Positions 26,525 to 35,214 of a stretch of 64,000 nt of DNA are shown piece by piece. The translations under genes were made by a program, and so were the position numbers. The stretch lies in assembly GCA_044337705.1 (NCBI GenBank), contig JBIINB010000008.1, positions 1 through 64,000 on the forward strand. The letters are read 5' to 3'. The stretch's first letter is position 1. Every line of letters begins with the position of its first letter. Under the pieces are notes generated by a model. The model was not told the origin of the DNA, ran no database searches, and worked only from the letters and a program-made list of their open reading frames with translations. Source of the stretch: JBEISR01 sp044337705 (lineage in GTDB: Bacteria; Planctomycetota; Planctomycetia; Pirellulales; Pirellulaceae).

Positions 26525-27883
26525 ATGGCGGGATTGATCGAGCCGCGGACACTGAAAGGATTTCGGGATTTTCTTCCCGAGACGATGATTCCTCGAGAGC
26601 GGATGATGGAGACGGCCCGTCAGGTCTACCGATCCTATGGGTTCTCACCGATCGATACACCGGCGCTCGAGTATCTGGAAATTTTGACCGGCAAAGGTAG
26701 CGAAGAGACCGATCGCCAGATGTACCGCTTCACCGACCACGGTGGTCGGGAGGTGGGGATGCGTTTTGATTTGACCGTTCCGCTGGCCCGCTTCGCGGCG
26801 CAGCACTGGAGCCAGCTGGGGACACCTTTCAAACGGTACCATATCGCCCCGGTGTGGCGTGGCGAGAATACGCAATCGGGACGCTATCGAGAGTTCGTCC
26901 AATGCGATTTCGATACCGTCGGAACCCAAAGCGCGGTGGCCGATATCGAGATGGTGCTGGTGATCCACGACCTGCTCCGGGCCTTGGGAGTCGATCGCTT
27001 TCAGATCCGCATCAACCATCGCCAGGTGCTGCAGGGTCTTTTGGGCTCGTGGGACCTCACCCATCAAACGACTCCTGTCCTCCGAGCGATCGATAAACTG
27101 GAAAAGGCGGGGCCAGCCAAGGTTCTGGAGGAACTGAAGGCCATCGAAGGGCTCGACACCCAGCGCGCCGGACAGATCCTGCAGTTTCTTGAGATGGAAG
27201 GATCGCAGGATCAGCAACTGGCGCAGCTCCATGCTGCCGTGGCCGGTTCGGAATCGGGCCAGGCAGGTGTCGGTAGGCTGCAGGAGGTATTGCGGGAGGT
27301 GGCCGCAGTCGGCATCCCCGCCTCCCACTACCGACTCGATCTTTCGATCGCCCGAGGGCTCGATTACTACACCGGGATCGTCCTGGAAACCAAGCTGGAA
27401 GAGCTTCCGTCGATCGGCAGCGTCTGCAGCGGTGGACGCTATGACAACCTGGCCGGGCTCTATACCAAACAGCATCTTCCGGGGATCGGCGCCTCCCTGG
27501 GACTCGATCGCCTCCTGGCAGCGCTTCAGGAATTAGGACGAATCCCGCTAGCTCGCACGATGGCCCCCATCTTCATCCCGCTTTTCGATTCCGATCGGCT
27601 TTCTGACTACATGGCGATGGCCAGGTTGGTGAGGCAGGCGGGCTTTGGAGCCGAACTTTATCCCGACGCGAAGAAACTAGGACCGCAACTGAAGTACGCC
27701 GACCAGAAAGGTTTTTCCATCGCGTTGATCGCAGGCAGTCAGGAACTGGATCGCGGGGTGGTTCAGGTGAAAAATCTTCACCATCAAATCAGCTCGGAGG
27801 TCCCCTGGCGCGACGACCCGCTTCCGCTGATCGATGCGATCGGGAACTATCTGAAGATGATCGAACAAAAGCTGTTGGCCTGA
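26525..27883 (+). CDS. hisS: Histidyl-tRNA synthetase
   Basis: HisS charges tRNA-His. The 452-residue protein begins MAGLIEPRTLKGFRDFLPE, as many HisRS do, with RFDLTVPLARFAAQH and FKRYHIAPVWRGENTQSGRYREF (motif 2), RGLDYYTGIVLE (histidine-specific motif), GIGASLGLDRLLAAL (motif 3) and a C-terminal anticodon-binding domain of ~90 residues. Start at ATG 26525, chosen from the family N-terminus; AGGAAAG is about ten bases upstream. A 107-residue unknown follows 14 bases downstream. Confidence 0.95.
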   Translation: MAGLIEPRTLKGFRDFLPETMIPRERMMETARQVYRSYGFSPIDTPALEYLEILTGKGSEETDRQMYRFTDHGGREVGMRFDLTVPLARFAAQHWSQLGTPFKRYHIAPVWRGENTQSGRYREFVQCDFDTVGTQSAVADIEMVLVIHDLLRALGVDRFQIRINHRQVLQGLLGSWDLTHQTTPVLRAIDKLEKAGPAKVLEELKAIEGLDTQRAGQILQFLEMEGSQDQQLAQLHAAVAGSESGQAGVGRLQEVLREVAAVGIPASHYRLDLSIARGLDYYTGIVLETKLEELPSIGSVCSGGRYDNLAGLYTKQHLPGIGASLGLDRLLAALQELGRIPLARTMAPIFIPLFDSDRLSDYMAMARLVRQAGFGAELYPDAKKLGPQLKYADQKGFSIALIAGSQELDRGVVQVKNLHHQISSEVPWRDDPLPLIDAIGNYLKMIEQKLLA

Positions 27884-27897
27884 GCCACTGGAGTCGC

Positions 27898-28221
27898 ATG
27901 GGAATGGATCGCATCCGTGCCAGGCTGCTGCTGGAGGAGTGTACGGGCGACGATCTGTGGTCGCTGGAGTACTGTCGTCAGCAACGCATTCCGGAATCCT
28001 GGATCGAGGAGCTGGGTGACTGTTTCGAGAGTGGTTTTCGAAGCGATCGCGAGACGATCTACTACAAGGAGCGCGTGGTCGGTCAGTATGAAGGGGTGCG
28101 GGATGTCGACCTCGCCTGCCGACTGGCTCAGTTTCTCGGAATCAACCCCGAACCAATACGGCAGCAGGCATGGGACCGGCGCGATTTGGTGTGCCGTCTG
28201 AAAGAAGCGGTGGACGAATGA
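27898..28221 (+). CDS. Conserved-looking hypothetical protein, 107 residues
   Basis: I do not recognise this protein. It is acidic and helical-looking with WSLEYCRQQRIPESWIEELGDCFESGF, then ETIYYKERVVGQYEGVRDVDLACRLAQFLGI. It has no signal peptide, membrane segment or metal site beyond three cysteines. The gene lies 14 bases after hisS and overlaps the following methyltransferase by ATGA, so a real coding sequence in a hisS operon is very likely. The function cannot be inferred. Confidence 0.75.
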   Translation: MGMDRIRARLLLEECTGDDLWSLEYCRQQRIPESWIEELGDCFESGFRSDRETIYYKERVVGQYEGVRDVDLACRLAQFLGINPEPIRQQAWDRRDLVCRLKEAVDE

Positions 28222-29087
28222 GCTCCTTGGGCGAAAATGGCGGGGATCGCTACATCCATGGGTACGATCCGGAGGAACATCAGCGACTGATCGTCCAGGC
28301 CGACTACTGGTGGCCTCTGGTGACCGGCGTCGATCTGGTGCCGGATGGCAGTTGGCGGTGGCTGGAGATCGGATGTGCGGCCGGCGCCAACCTGCTGCAG
28401 ATGGCGCGGCGGGCTCCAGGAATCCATCTGGCCGGCATCGACCTGGAATCTGCTCAGATCGACGCCGCCAGAGAAACCCTCGCTCACTATCCCCAGCACC
28501 TGCTCGATCTACGCCAGGGCGATGGCGCGGCCCTTCCCTGGCCCGATGAATCGTTCGATCACACCTTCGTTATGTGGCTTTTGGAGCATGTGACCAGGCC
28601 GGTGGAGATTCTTCAGGAGGCGCGACGCGTCACACGCCTGGGCGGTACGATTCGGATTATCGAGACCGATTACGACACCTACCTGACACTTCCCCATCGA
28701 CGCCAACTGGAACTGCTGATCGCCGCTTTCCGCCACCATTTTGTGCAGCATGGCCAGCATCAGGCCGGTCGAAGGTCTCCCCACTGGCTGCAGCAGGCTG
28801 GCTGGCGCGTGATCGAACATCGCCCCTTTCCGATTCAGCGATCCACTGCCGTCGACCCCCGGCAACTGGATGCCCACTGCCAGTACACAGCCGACTACAT
28901 CGAACCTGCCTTGGAGATGCTGGTCTCTCCCGATCATCCGCGAGAGGACTTGGAGGAAGGTATCCGCCAACTGCGCGGGTTGGCCTCGCAGCTGGATGGA
29001 AATTTCTTTCAGATGGTCTACCGCACCATCGCGGTGCGCGATCCGGACGGTGAATTGCCACCCGATCGGTTGCCGCCAAGATCGTGA
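28218..29087 (+). CDS. Class I SAM-dependent methyltransferase
   Basis: The 289-residue product has the AdoMet-binding motif I WLEIGCAAGANLLQMA, the acidic residue after strand 2 (HLAGIDLESAQID) and motif IV-like DGAALPWPDESFDHTFVMWLLEHV, followed by RVTRLGGTIRIIETDY, typical of UbiE/COQ5-like small-molecule methyltransferases. The last ~110 residues form a variable substrate region. Its ATG overlaps the preceding small gene by four bases. Substrate unknown. Confidence 0.86.
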   Translation: MSSLGENGGDRYIHGYDPEEHQRLIVQADYWWPLVTGVDLVPDGSWRWLEIGCAAGANLLQMARRAPGIHLAGIDLESAQIDAARETLAHYPQHLLDLRQGDGAALPWPDESFDHTFVMWLLEHVTRPVEILQEARRVTRLGGTIRIIETDYDTYLTLPHRRQLELLIAAFRHHFVQHGQHQAGRRSPHWLQQAGWRVIEHRPFPIQRSTAVDPRQLDAHCQYTADYIEPALEMLVSPDHPREDLEEGIRQLRGLASQLDGNFFQMVYRTIAVRDPDGELPPDRLPPRS

Positions 29088-29228
29088 TCGAAAGCACCGC
29101 ACCGGTGCTCGGTCCCACCGAACTTTTTGCCAACCGTCGCCCATCGGCTAGCGCCGACGGGCTACTCTGGAGAAGTGGAAAACGTTTGGTCCGATTATCG
29201 GCTGGCGGGAAAGAGCGAGGAACCGCGC

Positions 29229-30779
29229 ATGGAGACGGCACGTCGGGAACAGGAGTCTGCGACGAGGACCAGTGTGCATCTTCGCATCGTCTGGATCAGC
29301 GTGCTGATGGCCTTCGGACTTTATCTGACCCGCGTGTCGGTTGGTGAGATCGTCAAGACCGATTCGTTCCTGAACGATCCTCAAATCGTAGCCGATGCAA
29401 GGACGCGGTTCTCCGTCGAAGTGACCGGCGCACAAGTCCCCGAACGGCTCGCTAAGTGGCTGGAAACGCAGGGTCAATCGAAAATGCGATTTCCCATGGT
29501 GCTGGCCGATGGCCTGGATCGGCAGAAGGCGCAGCAGCAGCTGGAGGCGCTGCAGGCCGAAGGTGGCCAAGGCCGGATCCGGATTTCCAAGAGCCAGATA
29601 GGCGATGTGCTGGGGGCGTTCTTTTTCACCTACGCCCTGTTCCAGGTCCCCGCCGGCTGGATTTGCGATCGACTGGGGGCACGCCGAGGTCTGGCCAGCT
29701 ACATTTTTCTCTGGTCGCTTCTGACGGCCGCCACCGCCTGGGTCGGCTCGCTGCCAGGCCTTCTGGCGGCCCGTCTGGGATTCGGTGTCGCTCAAGCCGG
29801 TGCCTACCCCGCCAGCAATGCGATTGTCCGGCGCTGGTTTCCGCTTGAGACGCGGGGGCGAGCAAGCGGACTGATCGCCTTCGGTGGTCGATTGGGGGGA
29901 ACGGTCGCCCCGTTTCTGACGATGTGGCTGATCCTCAACAGTGGTGGTTGGCGATCAGTGATGCTGCTCTACGGAGTGATCGGCCTGGCGATAGCCGCTA
30001 CCTACTACGCGATCGTGCGCGATCGACCCTCGGAACATCCCCGCTGCAATGAAGCCGAAAGGGAATGGATCGGCCAGCCTGCCGACGATCGCAAGCCACA
30101 ACTATCGGAAATCGCATCGATGGTGGGCAGCTACTGTCTGTCGCGCAGTCTCTGGTTGAACTCGCTGGGTCAGTTCTGTGTCAACATCGGCTGGGCTTTT
30201 CTGATCACATGGCTTCCGACCTACTTGAAGGAAGTCCACCGCGTGCCGGAGCAGCGTGGAGCGATGATGGTCACCCTGGTCCTCGCCTCGGGCATGCTGG
30301 GGCAGCTTTTGGGAGGTCGCGCCACAGACTGGAGCGTCCGCCGATTTGGTCTGCGTCTAGGACGCGTTCTGCCGATCGCCGGCGCCTACTTTGTCGCTGG
30401 GACCGCCTACCTGATCTGTCCATGGATCGATTCGGTCTGGGGCATCCTGGCCTGCTGTGCCGTGGTCTCCCTGATGACCGATCTGGGCAATCCGTCGATA
30501 TGGGCCTTCATGCAGGATGTCGGCGGCAGAAACACCGGTTCCATTTTTGGATGGGCCAACATGTGGGGTAATTTCGGCGCCGCCGTCAGCGCTAAACTGG
30601 TGCCGCTGCTGATGGTCTATGGCGCCTCCCAGGGAATGGGACAGAATCTGGTCTTTCTCACCTGCGCGGCGGCCTTCTTTGTCGCCGGACTGGCGGCTTT
30701 GGGAATGGATGCCACGCGCCCCCTGCAACCCTCCGTCCGCCTCGCAAGCGTTTCATCAGGCTCCACCATCCAGAACTGA
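29229..30779 (+). CDS. MFS transporter (anion:cation symporter-like) with long TM1-TM2 loop
   Basis: The 516-residue protein has twelve hydrophobic segments and MFS motifs: GWICDRLGARRG after TM2, RLGFGVAQAGAYPASNAIVRRWFP and RGRASGLIAFGGRLGGTVAPF in the N-half, as in the hexuronate/glucarate (ACS) group. Unusually, TM1 (residues ~19-41) and TM2 (~124) are separated by about 80 residues (NDPQIVADARTRFSVEV... to ...EGGQGRIRISKSQI), whereas the family normally has a loop of 20-30. Start at ATG 29229 with GAGGAA upstream. A UxuA-like dehydratase follows 22 bases later, suggesting sugar-acid uptake. Ligand unknown. Confidence 0.88.
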   Translation: METARREQESATRTSVHLRIVWISVLMAFGLYLTRVSVGEIVKTDSFLNDPQIVADARTRFSVEVTGAQVPERLAKWLETQGQSKMRFPMVLADGLDRQKAQQQLEALQAEGGQGRIRISKSQIGDVLGAFFFTYALFQVPAGWICDRLGARRGLASYIFLWSLLTAATAWVGSLPGLLAARLGFGVAQAGAYPASNAIVRRWFPLETRGRASGLIAFGGRLGGTVAPFLTMWLILNSGGWRSVMLLYGVIGLAIAATYYAIVRDRPSEHPRCNEAEREWIGQPADDRKPQLSEIASMVGSYCLSRSLWLNSLGQFCVNIGWAFLITWLPTYLKEVHRVPEQRGAMMVTLVLASGMLGQLLGGRATDWSVRRFGLRLGRVLPIAGAYFVAGTAYLICPWIDSVWGILACCAVVSLMTDLGNPSIWAFMQDVGGRNTGSIFGWANMWGNFGAAVSAKLVPLLMVYGASQGMGQNLVFLTCAAAFFVAGLAALGMDATRPLQPSVRLASVSSGSTIQN

Positions 30780-30801
30780 ACTTCCAAGGAGTTCTCCCGC
30801 C

Positions 30802-31785
30802 ATGCGTCTGGCCACCGTCCTGACACCGGTCAACGACCGCCACCTCCGACTGGCCGCTCAGTGCGGTGTCGAGGAACTGGTCGTACGCTATCCAGGAGAT
30901 CAGCCGGGGGCCTTGAAGCGAGCGGTCGATGAGGCAGCAGGTTATGGACTAAGCGTTTCTGTGGTGGAAGGGTATCTGCCGATCGAGAAACTGAAGATCG
31001 GACGCGATGACGGCCGTCAGCTGGCAGCGATGCAGCGATTGATGGAGCAGATGAGCGACTGCCAAGTTCCGCTGCTATGCTACAACTTCATGGCCTGTAC
31101 CGATTGGGCAAGAACCGAATTGGCAGCCCCCGAGCGGGGTGGCGCGCGCACGACGGCGTTCCGGCTGGCCGATGCTCAGAAGGCACAGCTGTTGGGCTAC
31201 CAGGCGAGCGACCCAGAGCACGAAATCGCCGCCCGCGAGGAAACCCACACGTCGCTATGGCAGCATCTGGACCACATGATGGATTCGCTGCTGCCGGTGG
31301 CCGAGCGGCTGGGGATCTTGATGGCCATGCACCCCGATGATCCTCCGCTGCCGGAACTTCTGGGTAAACCGCGCATCATGCACTCGGTCGAATCGTTCCA
31401 GCAGTTGCTGCAGCGCTATCCCAGCAAATCCAATCGCATCTGCTTCTGCCAAGGCACCTTCGCCGCGATGGGCTGCGACATTCCAACAACCATTAGAATG
31501 TTTGGTGACGCAATCGCCTATGTTCATTTCCGGGATGTGCGGGGAACGGCCGATGCGTTCATCGAGACATTTCACGACAACGGCCCCACCGACATGCCGG
31601 CCGCCATGAAGACGCTTTGGGACGTTGGTTTTCGTGGCGCCATGCGCCCCGATCATGTCCCGCAACTTGTGGGCGAAGAGGATGGAGAACCCGGTTACAC
31701 GATTCTGGGCCGGCTGTTCGCGTGGGGATACATGCGCGGACTGATGCACGCTGTCCAGTCGCCGTCACCCAGCGATGATGGCTAA
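30802..31785 (+). CDS. Mannonate dehydratase-like (UxuA family) TIM-barrel enzyme
   Basis: UxuA dehydrates D-mannonate to 2-keto-3-deoxygluconate. The 327-residue product has the family's MHPDDPPLPELLGKPRIMHS, CFCQGTFAAMGCDIP, AIAYVHFRDVRGT and DNGPTDM segments, which carry the metal-binding Cys, His and Asp residues. AAGGAG precedes the ATG. Length is shorter than E. coli UxuA (394) but fits the wider group of sugar-acid dehydratases and isomerases. It is co-directional with the MFS carrier and ends four bases from the convergent enolase-superfamily gene, so the three probably serve one sugar-acid pathway. Exact substrate uncertain. Confidence 0.85.
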   Translation: MRLATVLTPVNDRHLRLAAQCGVEELVVRYPGDQPGALKRAVDEAAGYGLSVSVVEGYLPIEKLKIGRDDGRQLAAMQRLMEQMSDCQVPLLCYNFMACTDWARTELAAPERGGARTTAFRLADAQKAQLLGYQASDPEHEIAAREETHTSLWQHLDHMMDSLLPVAERLGILMAMHPDDPPLPELLGKPRIMHSVESFQQLLQRYPSKSNRICFCQGTFAAMGCDIPTTIRMFGDAIAYVHFRDVRGTADAFIETFHDNGPTDMPAAMKTLWDVGFRGAMRPDHVPQLVGEEDGEPGYTILGRLFAWGYMRGLMHAVQSPSPSDDG

Positions 31786-31789
31786 GCCG

Positions 31790-33103
31790 TCACCGGAGCT
31801 TCTGAAGTCGGTAGCCTGGATGAGCCGCATCGAAGAGCTGAGGGAGCCACCGAGCCCCCAGGCCGCTGCGAGCTGGCAAGGGGAGATGCCCCTGGACAAC
31901 CTGAATCGTCTGATCGATCAGAGAGGGATAAAGGGTTGCCAGGTGCGCTCTGACCGTCTCCTGAAGAGTGACGGCGGTGTGGCTGCCAGCGACCTGAAGA
32001 CCAGCCAAGAGGGTCATCGGTCCGGTGCAGTCGTGCATCAGGACCGCGACGTTGTGGAGTTGTGCCAGGTCGGCGATTCTCCGCGATCCGCTGATACCGC
32101 CGGCCCATGTGGGATCGATCATGACGTAATCGGCCGCCTCGCCGGCCAGTACCTGCCGATAGGCATCCAGCGTTACCAGCATCTCGCTGACCGCAACCGG
32201 CACATCGATGCGTTGCCGAAAGGTCGACATGGTCTGGATCGAGTCGGGGCGAAGGATATCTTCAAGCCACAGTGGGCGGTAGTCGCGGATGCCATGAGCG
32301 ATCTGGAGGGCAGCGGCCAGCGAGAAGAAGCCGTGGCCATCGAGCATCACGTCGATCTTGTCTCCTACCTCCGCGCGGATCGCTTCGAAGGGGGCCAGAC
32401 CTTCCCGTAGATCGGCGGCCGATAGCAGGTGTCCGCCGCTCCGTCGATACACCGCATCGAACGACCACAGCTTCATGCCACGATAGCCCAGCGAGACCAG
32501 CTCCCTGGCCAGTTCAGCTGGCTGATGGATGCTGGACCAATTGTCTTCCAGCGGACCACTCTGCCCGGGATCGCCATGCCCAGGCCATCCTGAGGCGGCG
32601 GGCGTGGCGCGATTGGAACGACCGTAAAAGGGTCCACCACAACTGTTGTAGACGGCGATCGAATCGCGCACCGGGCCTCCCAGCAGTCGCCAGACCGGTT
32701 GATGAGCCAGTTGACCGGCGATATCCCAGAGCGCCAGGTCTACGGCCGACAGAGCCCGCAGTTCGGCCCCCGTCCCCGCAAACGCCGTCATCCGCTCGTA
32801 AAGGAAACGCCAGTGGCTTTCCACTGCTAGGGCGTCGGCCCCCAGGAGACGAGGTGCGAAGAAGTCGTGGATCACCGCCGCCACGGCCGTCGGAATGTAA
32901 TAACTCTCCCCGTGACCAATGACCGGTTGGCCATCGACCGTCCCGGCGTCGGTATGAATCCGCAGCGCCAGGAGTCCAGGCATCACATCGTGTGGCACCA
33001 GCGTTTCCAGCGCGACGATGCGTGGCCCATTCCGGTAGGCATGCTGCTGGGTCGGCCCCGAGGCGAGGGAAATCCAGTCGCGGAAATTCTCTTGGTTTGC
33101 CAT
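31790..33103 (-). CDS. Mandelate racemase/enolase-superfamily dehydratase-like protein
   Basis: The 437-residue enolase-superfamily member shows an N-terminal capping domain and a barrel with metal ligands in DVMLDGHGFF (Asp), RPLWLEDILRPD (Glu) and VAVSEMLVTLDAY (Glu). A likely catalytic histidine sits in VLMHDCTGPMTL. LSAVDLALWDIAGQLAHQPVWRLLGG is the classic superfamily signature. It most likely dehydrates or epimerises an acid sugar. The gene faces the UxuA-like gene, with a four-base gap between stops. Confidence 0.85.
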   Translation of the reverse strand: MANQENFRDWISLASGPTQQHAYRNGPRIVALETLVPHDVMPGLLALRIHTDAGTVDGQPVIGHGESYYIPTAVAAVIHDFFAPRLLGADALAVESHWRFLYERMTAFAGTGAELRALSAVDLALWDIAGQLAHQPVWRLLGGPVRDSIAVYNSCGGPFYGRSNRATPAASGWPGHGDPGQSGPLEDNWSSIHQPAELARELVSLGYRGMKLWSFDAVYRRSGGHLLSAADLREGLAPFEAIRAEVGDKIDVMLDGHGFFSLAAALQIAHGIRDYRPLWLEDILRPDSIQTMSTFRQRIDVPVAVSEMLVTLDAYRQVLAGEAADYVMIDPTWAGGISGSRRIADLAQLHNVAVLMHDCTGPMTLLAGLQVAGSHTAVTLQETVRAHLATLYPSLIDQTIQVVQGHLPLPARSGLGARWLPQLFDAAHPGYRLQKLR

Positions 33104-33205
33104 GCGGATTGGTTCTCTCAGTCAGGATGCTCGATCGATCGACGAATACCCGTATCTTTCTCCGTAAATTCTAGCCGTCGCAAGCATCGGTTCGTCCGCC
33201 ACCAA

Positions 33206-33248
33206 AAGAAAAACCTCCCGGCCAGCGAAAGTCCGCTGACCGAGAGGC
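33206..33248 (-). terminator. Rho-independent terminator after the porin gene
   Basis: On the minus strand a 13-bp stem (CTCTCGGTCAGCG with CGCTGGCCGGGAG, two G-U pairs) closes on a six-base loop and is followed by GTTTTTCTTTT. It lies 30 bases past the porin stop at 33278. Position, stem strength and T-tract all fit. Confidence 0.85.
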
Positions 33249-33277
33249 GAGAAGCGTTTTGTTGCTTGGGTAGACGA

Positions 33278-34597
33278 CTAGAACGTGAAGATCATGTCGG
33301 TACCGAAGGTCATTTCGCTGGTGCCGCCGTTGTCGTTGGCACCAATGGCTTCCTTATCCCAAACCTGACGGATTTCCGGTCGGAACAACAGGTTCGAGGT
33401 CGCTCGGTAATTGAAACCGAAGGTCTGGTTGTAAAGATCGGCGTTGCGAATGCCATTGACTTCCTGCGACACATTGAACCATTCCGATCGGGATCCCACC
33501 GACCAACGGTCGTTGAGCTTGTAGATCAGGTAGTGGATCGTACCGAAAGTGTTGCGGACTCCAACGTCAGCAGCATCATTGGTGTGCATCCAGTCGGCCT
33601 GCCCGATGTAGGTCAGTCGATCGGTCAGGTTGTTGGTCAGAAGGACGCTGTGGATCGTTCCACGCTCCCCGCCCAACCAGGTATTCTCACCGAAGCGGCC
33701 GAGGGCAGTCGCATACAGCAGGCTGGTGCTGTCGCTGATCTGTCGCTTGAAACCACCCAGATAGGCATCGCCGTTGTCTTCGAAGCCGGAGTCCCATCCC
33801 ATGACGTAGCCGTTGTAGAGCGTGGTCTGGTCGTCGACGGTGGTCGTCGCCAACGCCCCAGTGTGCGTAAATGGCTCGGCATTGTAGAAGGTGAACTGAC
33901 GGCTGTAGAAGAAGTTACCGGTCGCAGCGACCACTTCGTTGCCGATGATGGTGAAGAAATGACCGACCTTCACCGCAGTCGATCCCATCGCCACTTCGCC
34001 ATACAGCTGAGGGATGGCATGGCCATAGGCACCGCCGTTATCCCAGCTGTTGTCCCAGTGGTTGTTGGGAATCCCGAAGGACTGGGTGTCAGGGGCATCG
34101 GTACCATAGAGGTAATCGATGCGCCCGCCCAAACCCAGACCGTTGCTGCCGTCGGCAACCTTCTCCGCATAGAACCACTGCTGCTGCAACTGGATGCGGT
34201 TCTTGTACGTATTGAACGTTCCGAAGGTATTGTTGGTGTGGTAGCCGATATTAGACCAGCCACCAATATTCAGGCCCAGAGCATTGTCTGCCGGGACCAA
34301 TCGCCATGGCTCACCCAGGCTGCCCCCCAGGCAACCACCGGCCATTGAGTCGCAGGCTGAAGCATCGCAGCTCCCTGCCCCCGCCCCCTGGCCGTGATCG
34401 CATCCATCAGCGCAGCTGCTGGCGTAGGAAGTGGTCGCCACTCCCGTAGCAACATCACTGGGAGATACCGCCCCAACCTGGTATTCCACCTGTCGAATCT
34501 GCCGCTTGTAGACGGCTTCGCTTTGCTGAGCCTCGCTGCTCGACGCAAAGCAACTGGCCGCTAACATCGCGGCGAAAGCCAATCGCATCCTACGCAT
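33278..34597 (-). CDS. Outer-membrane beta-barrel porin (BBP2/OmpL-like family)
   Basis: The 439-residue precursor has a signal peptide (LAFAAMLAASCFASSSEAQ) and a Cys/Gly-rich linker (residues ~52-92), then strands rich in Tyr, Phe, Trp and Gly ending in ...MTFGTDMIFTF with terminal Phe, the mark of BamA-dependent barrels. The pattern matches porins of the BBP2 type (GWSNIGYHTNNTFGTFNTY, KVGHFFTIIGNEVVAATGNFFYSRQF). Start at ATG 34597 with AGGAG eleven bases upstream; ATG 34588 is also possible. Likely a diffusion channel; ligand unknown. Strong terminator downstream and a long upstream regulatory region. Confidence 0.9.
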   Translation of the reverse strand: MRRMRLAFAAMLAASCFASSSEAQQSEAVYKRQIRQVEYQVGAVSPSDVATGVATTSYASSCADGCDHGQGAGAGSCDASACDSMAGGCLGGSLGEPWRLVPADNALGLNIGGWSNIGYHTNNTFGTFNTYKNRIQLQQQWFYAEKVADGSNGLGLGGRIDYLYGTDAPDTQSFGIPNNHWDNSWDNGGAYGHAIPQLYGEVAMGSTAVKVGHFFTIIGNEVVAATGNFFYSRQFTFYNAEPFTHTGALATTTVDDQTTLYNGYVMGWDSGFEDNGDAYLGGFKRQISDSTSLLYATALGRFGENTWLGGERGTIHSVLLTNNLTDRLTYIGQADWMHTNDAADVGVRNTFGTIHYLIYKLNDRWSVGSRSEWFNVSQEVNGIRNADLYNQTFGFNYRATSNLLFRPEIRQVWDKEAIGANDNGGTSEMTFGTDMIFTF

Positions 34598-35214
34598 TTG
34601 TTCTGGAACTCCTATCCTGAACCGATGAAAACGCAAGTAATGGTCGACCCCTCCGAAGAAGTCACCACCCGTTGCGTTCATGCCGCTTCTGATAGACGAG
34701 CCAGAGCCGCACTCACCGGACCATCCATCCATGAACGCCAGTCGATTCAGTGATCGACTCGATGCGAATCGCAAAAACACTGCAATGCTCTCGGCCGTTA
34801 CAGCTTAACGGAACCGATAGGCTATCGAATTGCTAGCAATCGGCTTGCGGCGACTGGTCCCTCGGCGGTGGGAATCCTCTTGTTGCGGGGAATCGAGTCG
34901 ACCCATCTTGTAGCTGAGGGGCAGCGACCGAAGGGCCCAAAGTCGGCTACCCCTGCCCATCGAGTGCGTGAGACCAGCAGGCAGCCACACCTGCGTCGTC
35001 CCCGCACCACTTTCCCGAACTTTCTTGCTCCCTTCCCTGCGAGAAGCTTTCATGACCCACGCACAGAGGGCATTGCCATCGATTGGCTTCCACCTGGGCG
35101 AAACGGCCGGGGCCTCCATCACCGTTGCGAAAAACGGGAAACCGATTACAACTCCAGAGGGCGGCTTAGAGGCAGTCGATGCGACTGTGTTGCGGTGGCG
35201 CAGGGAGAAGAAGG
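34598..35214. other. Long divergent regulatory region between porin and alternative GlmU
   Basis: 617 bases with no supported gene. They hold the palindrome cluster at 34814-34843 and a 7-bp inverted repeat AGTCGAT-N6-ATCGACT at 34740-34759. A frame from an ATG at 35052 runs into the next gene in another frame and is not accepted. Both flanking genes presumably start transcription here. Confidence 0.5.
34814..34843. promoter_or_regulatory. Cluster of nested palindromes, possible operator
   Basis: Two palindromes touch: CGATAGgCTATCG (34815-34827) and the perfect 12-bp ATTGCTAGCAAT (34829-34840). An outer CCGAT...ATCGG pair (34814-34818, 34839-34843) encloses both. It lies between divergently transcribed porin and GlmU-like genes, as a dimeric regulator site would. 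No binding protein is known. Confidence 0.4.

Noticed and set aside
32867..34348. Plus-strand frame of about 493 codons over the porin
   Set aside because: Antisense to a porin with signal peptide, strand pattern, terminal Phe and terminator; the antisense product has no recognisable features.
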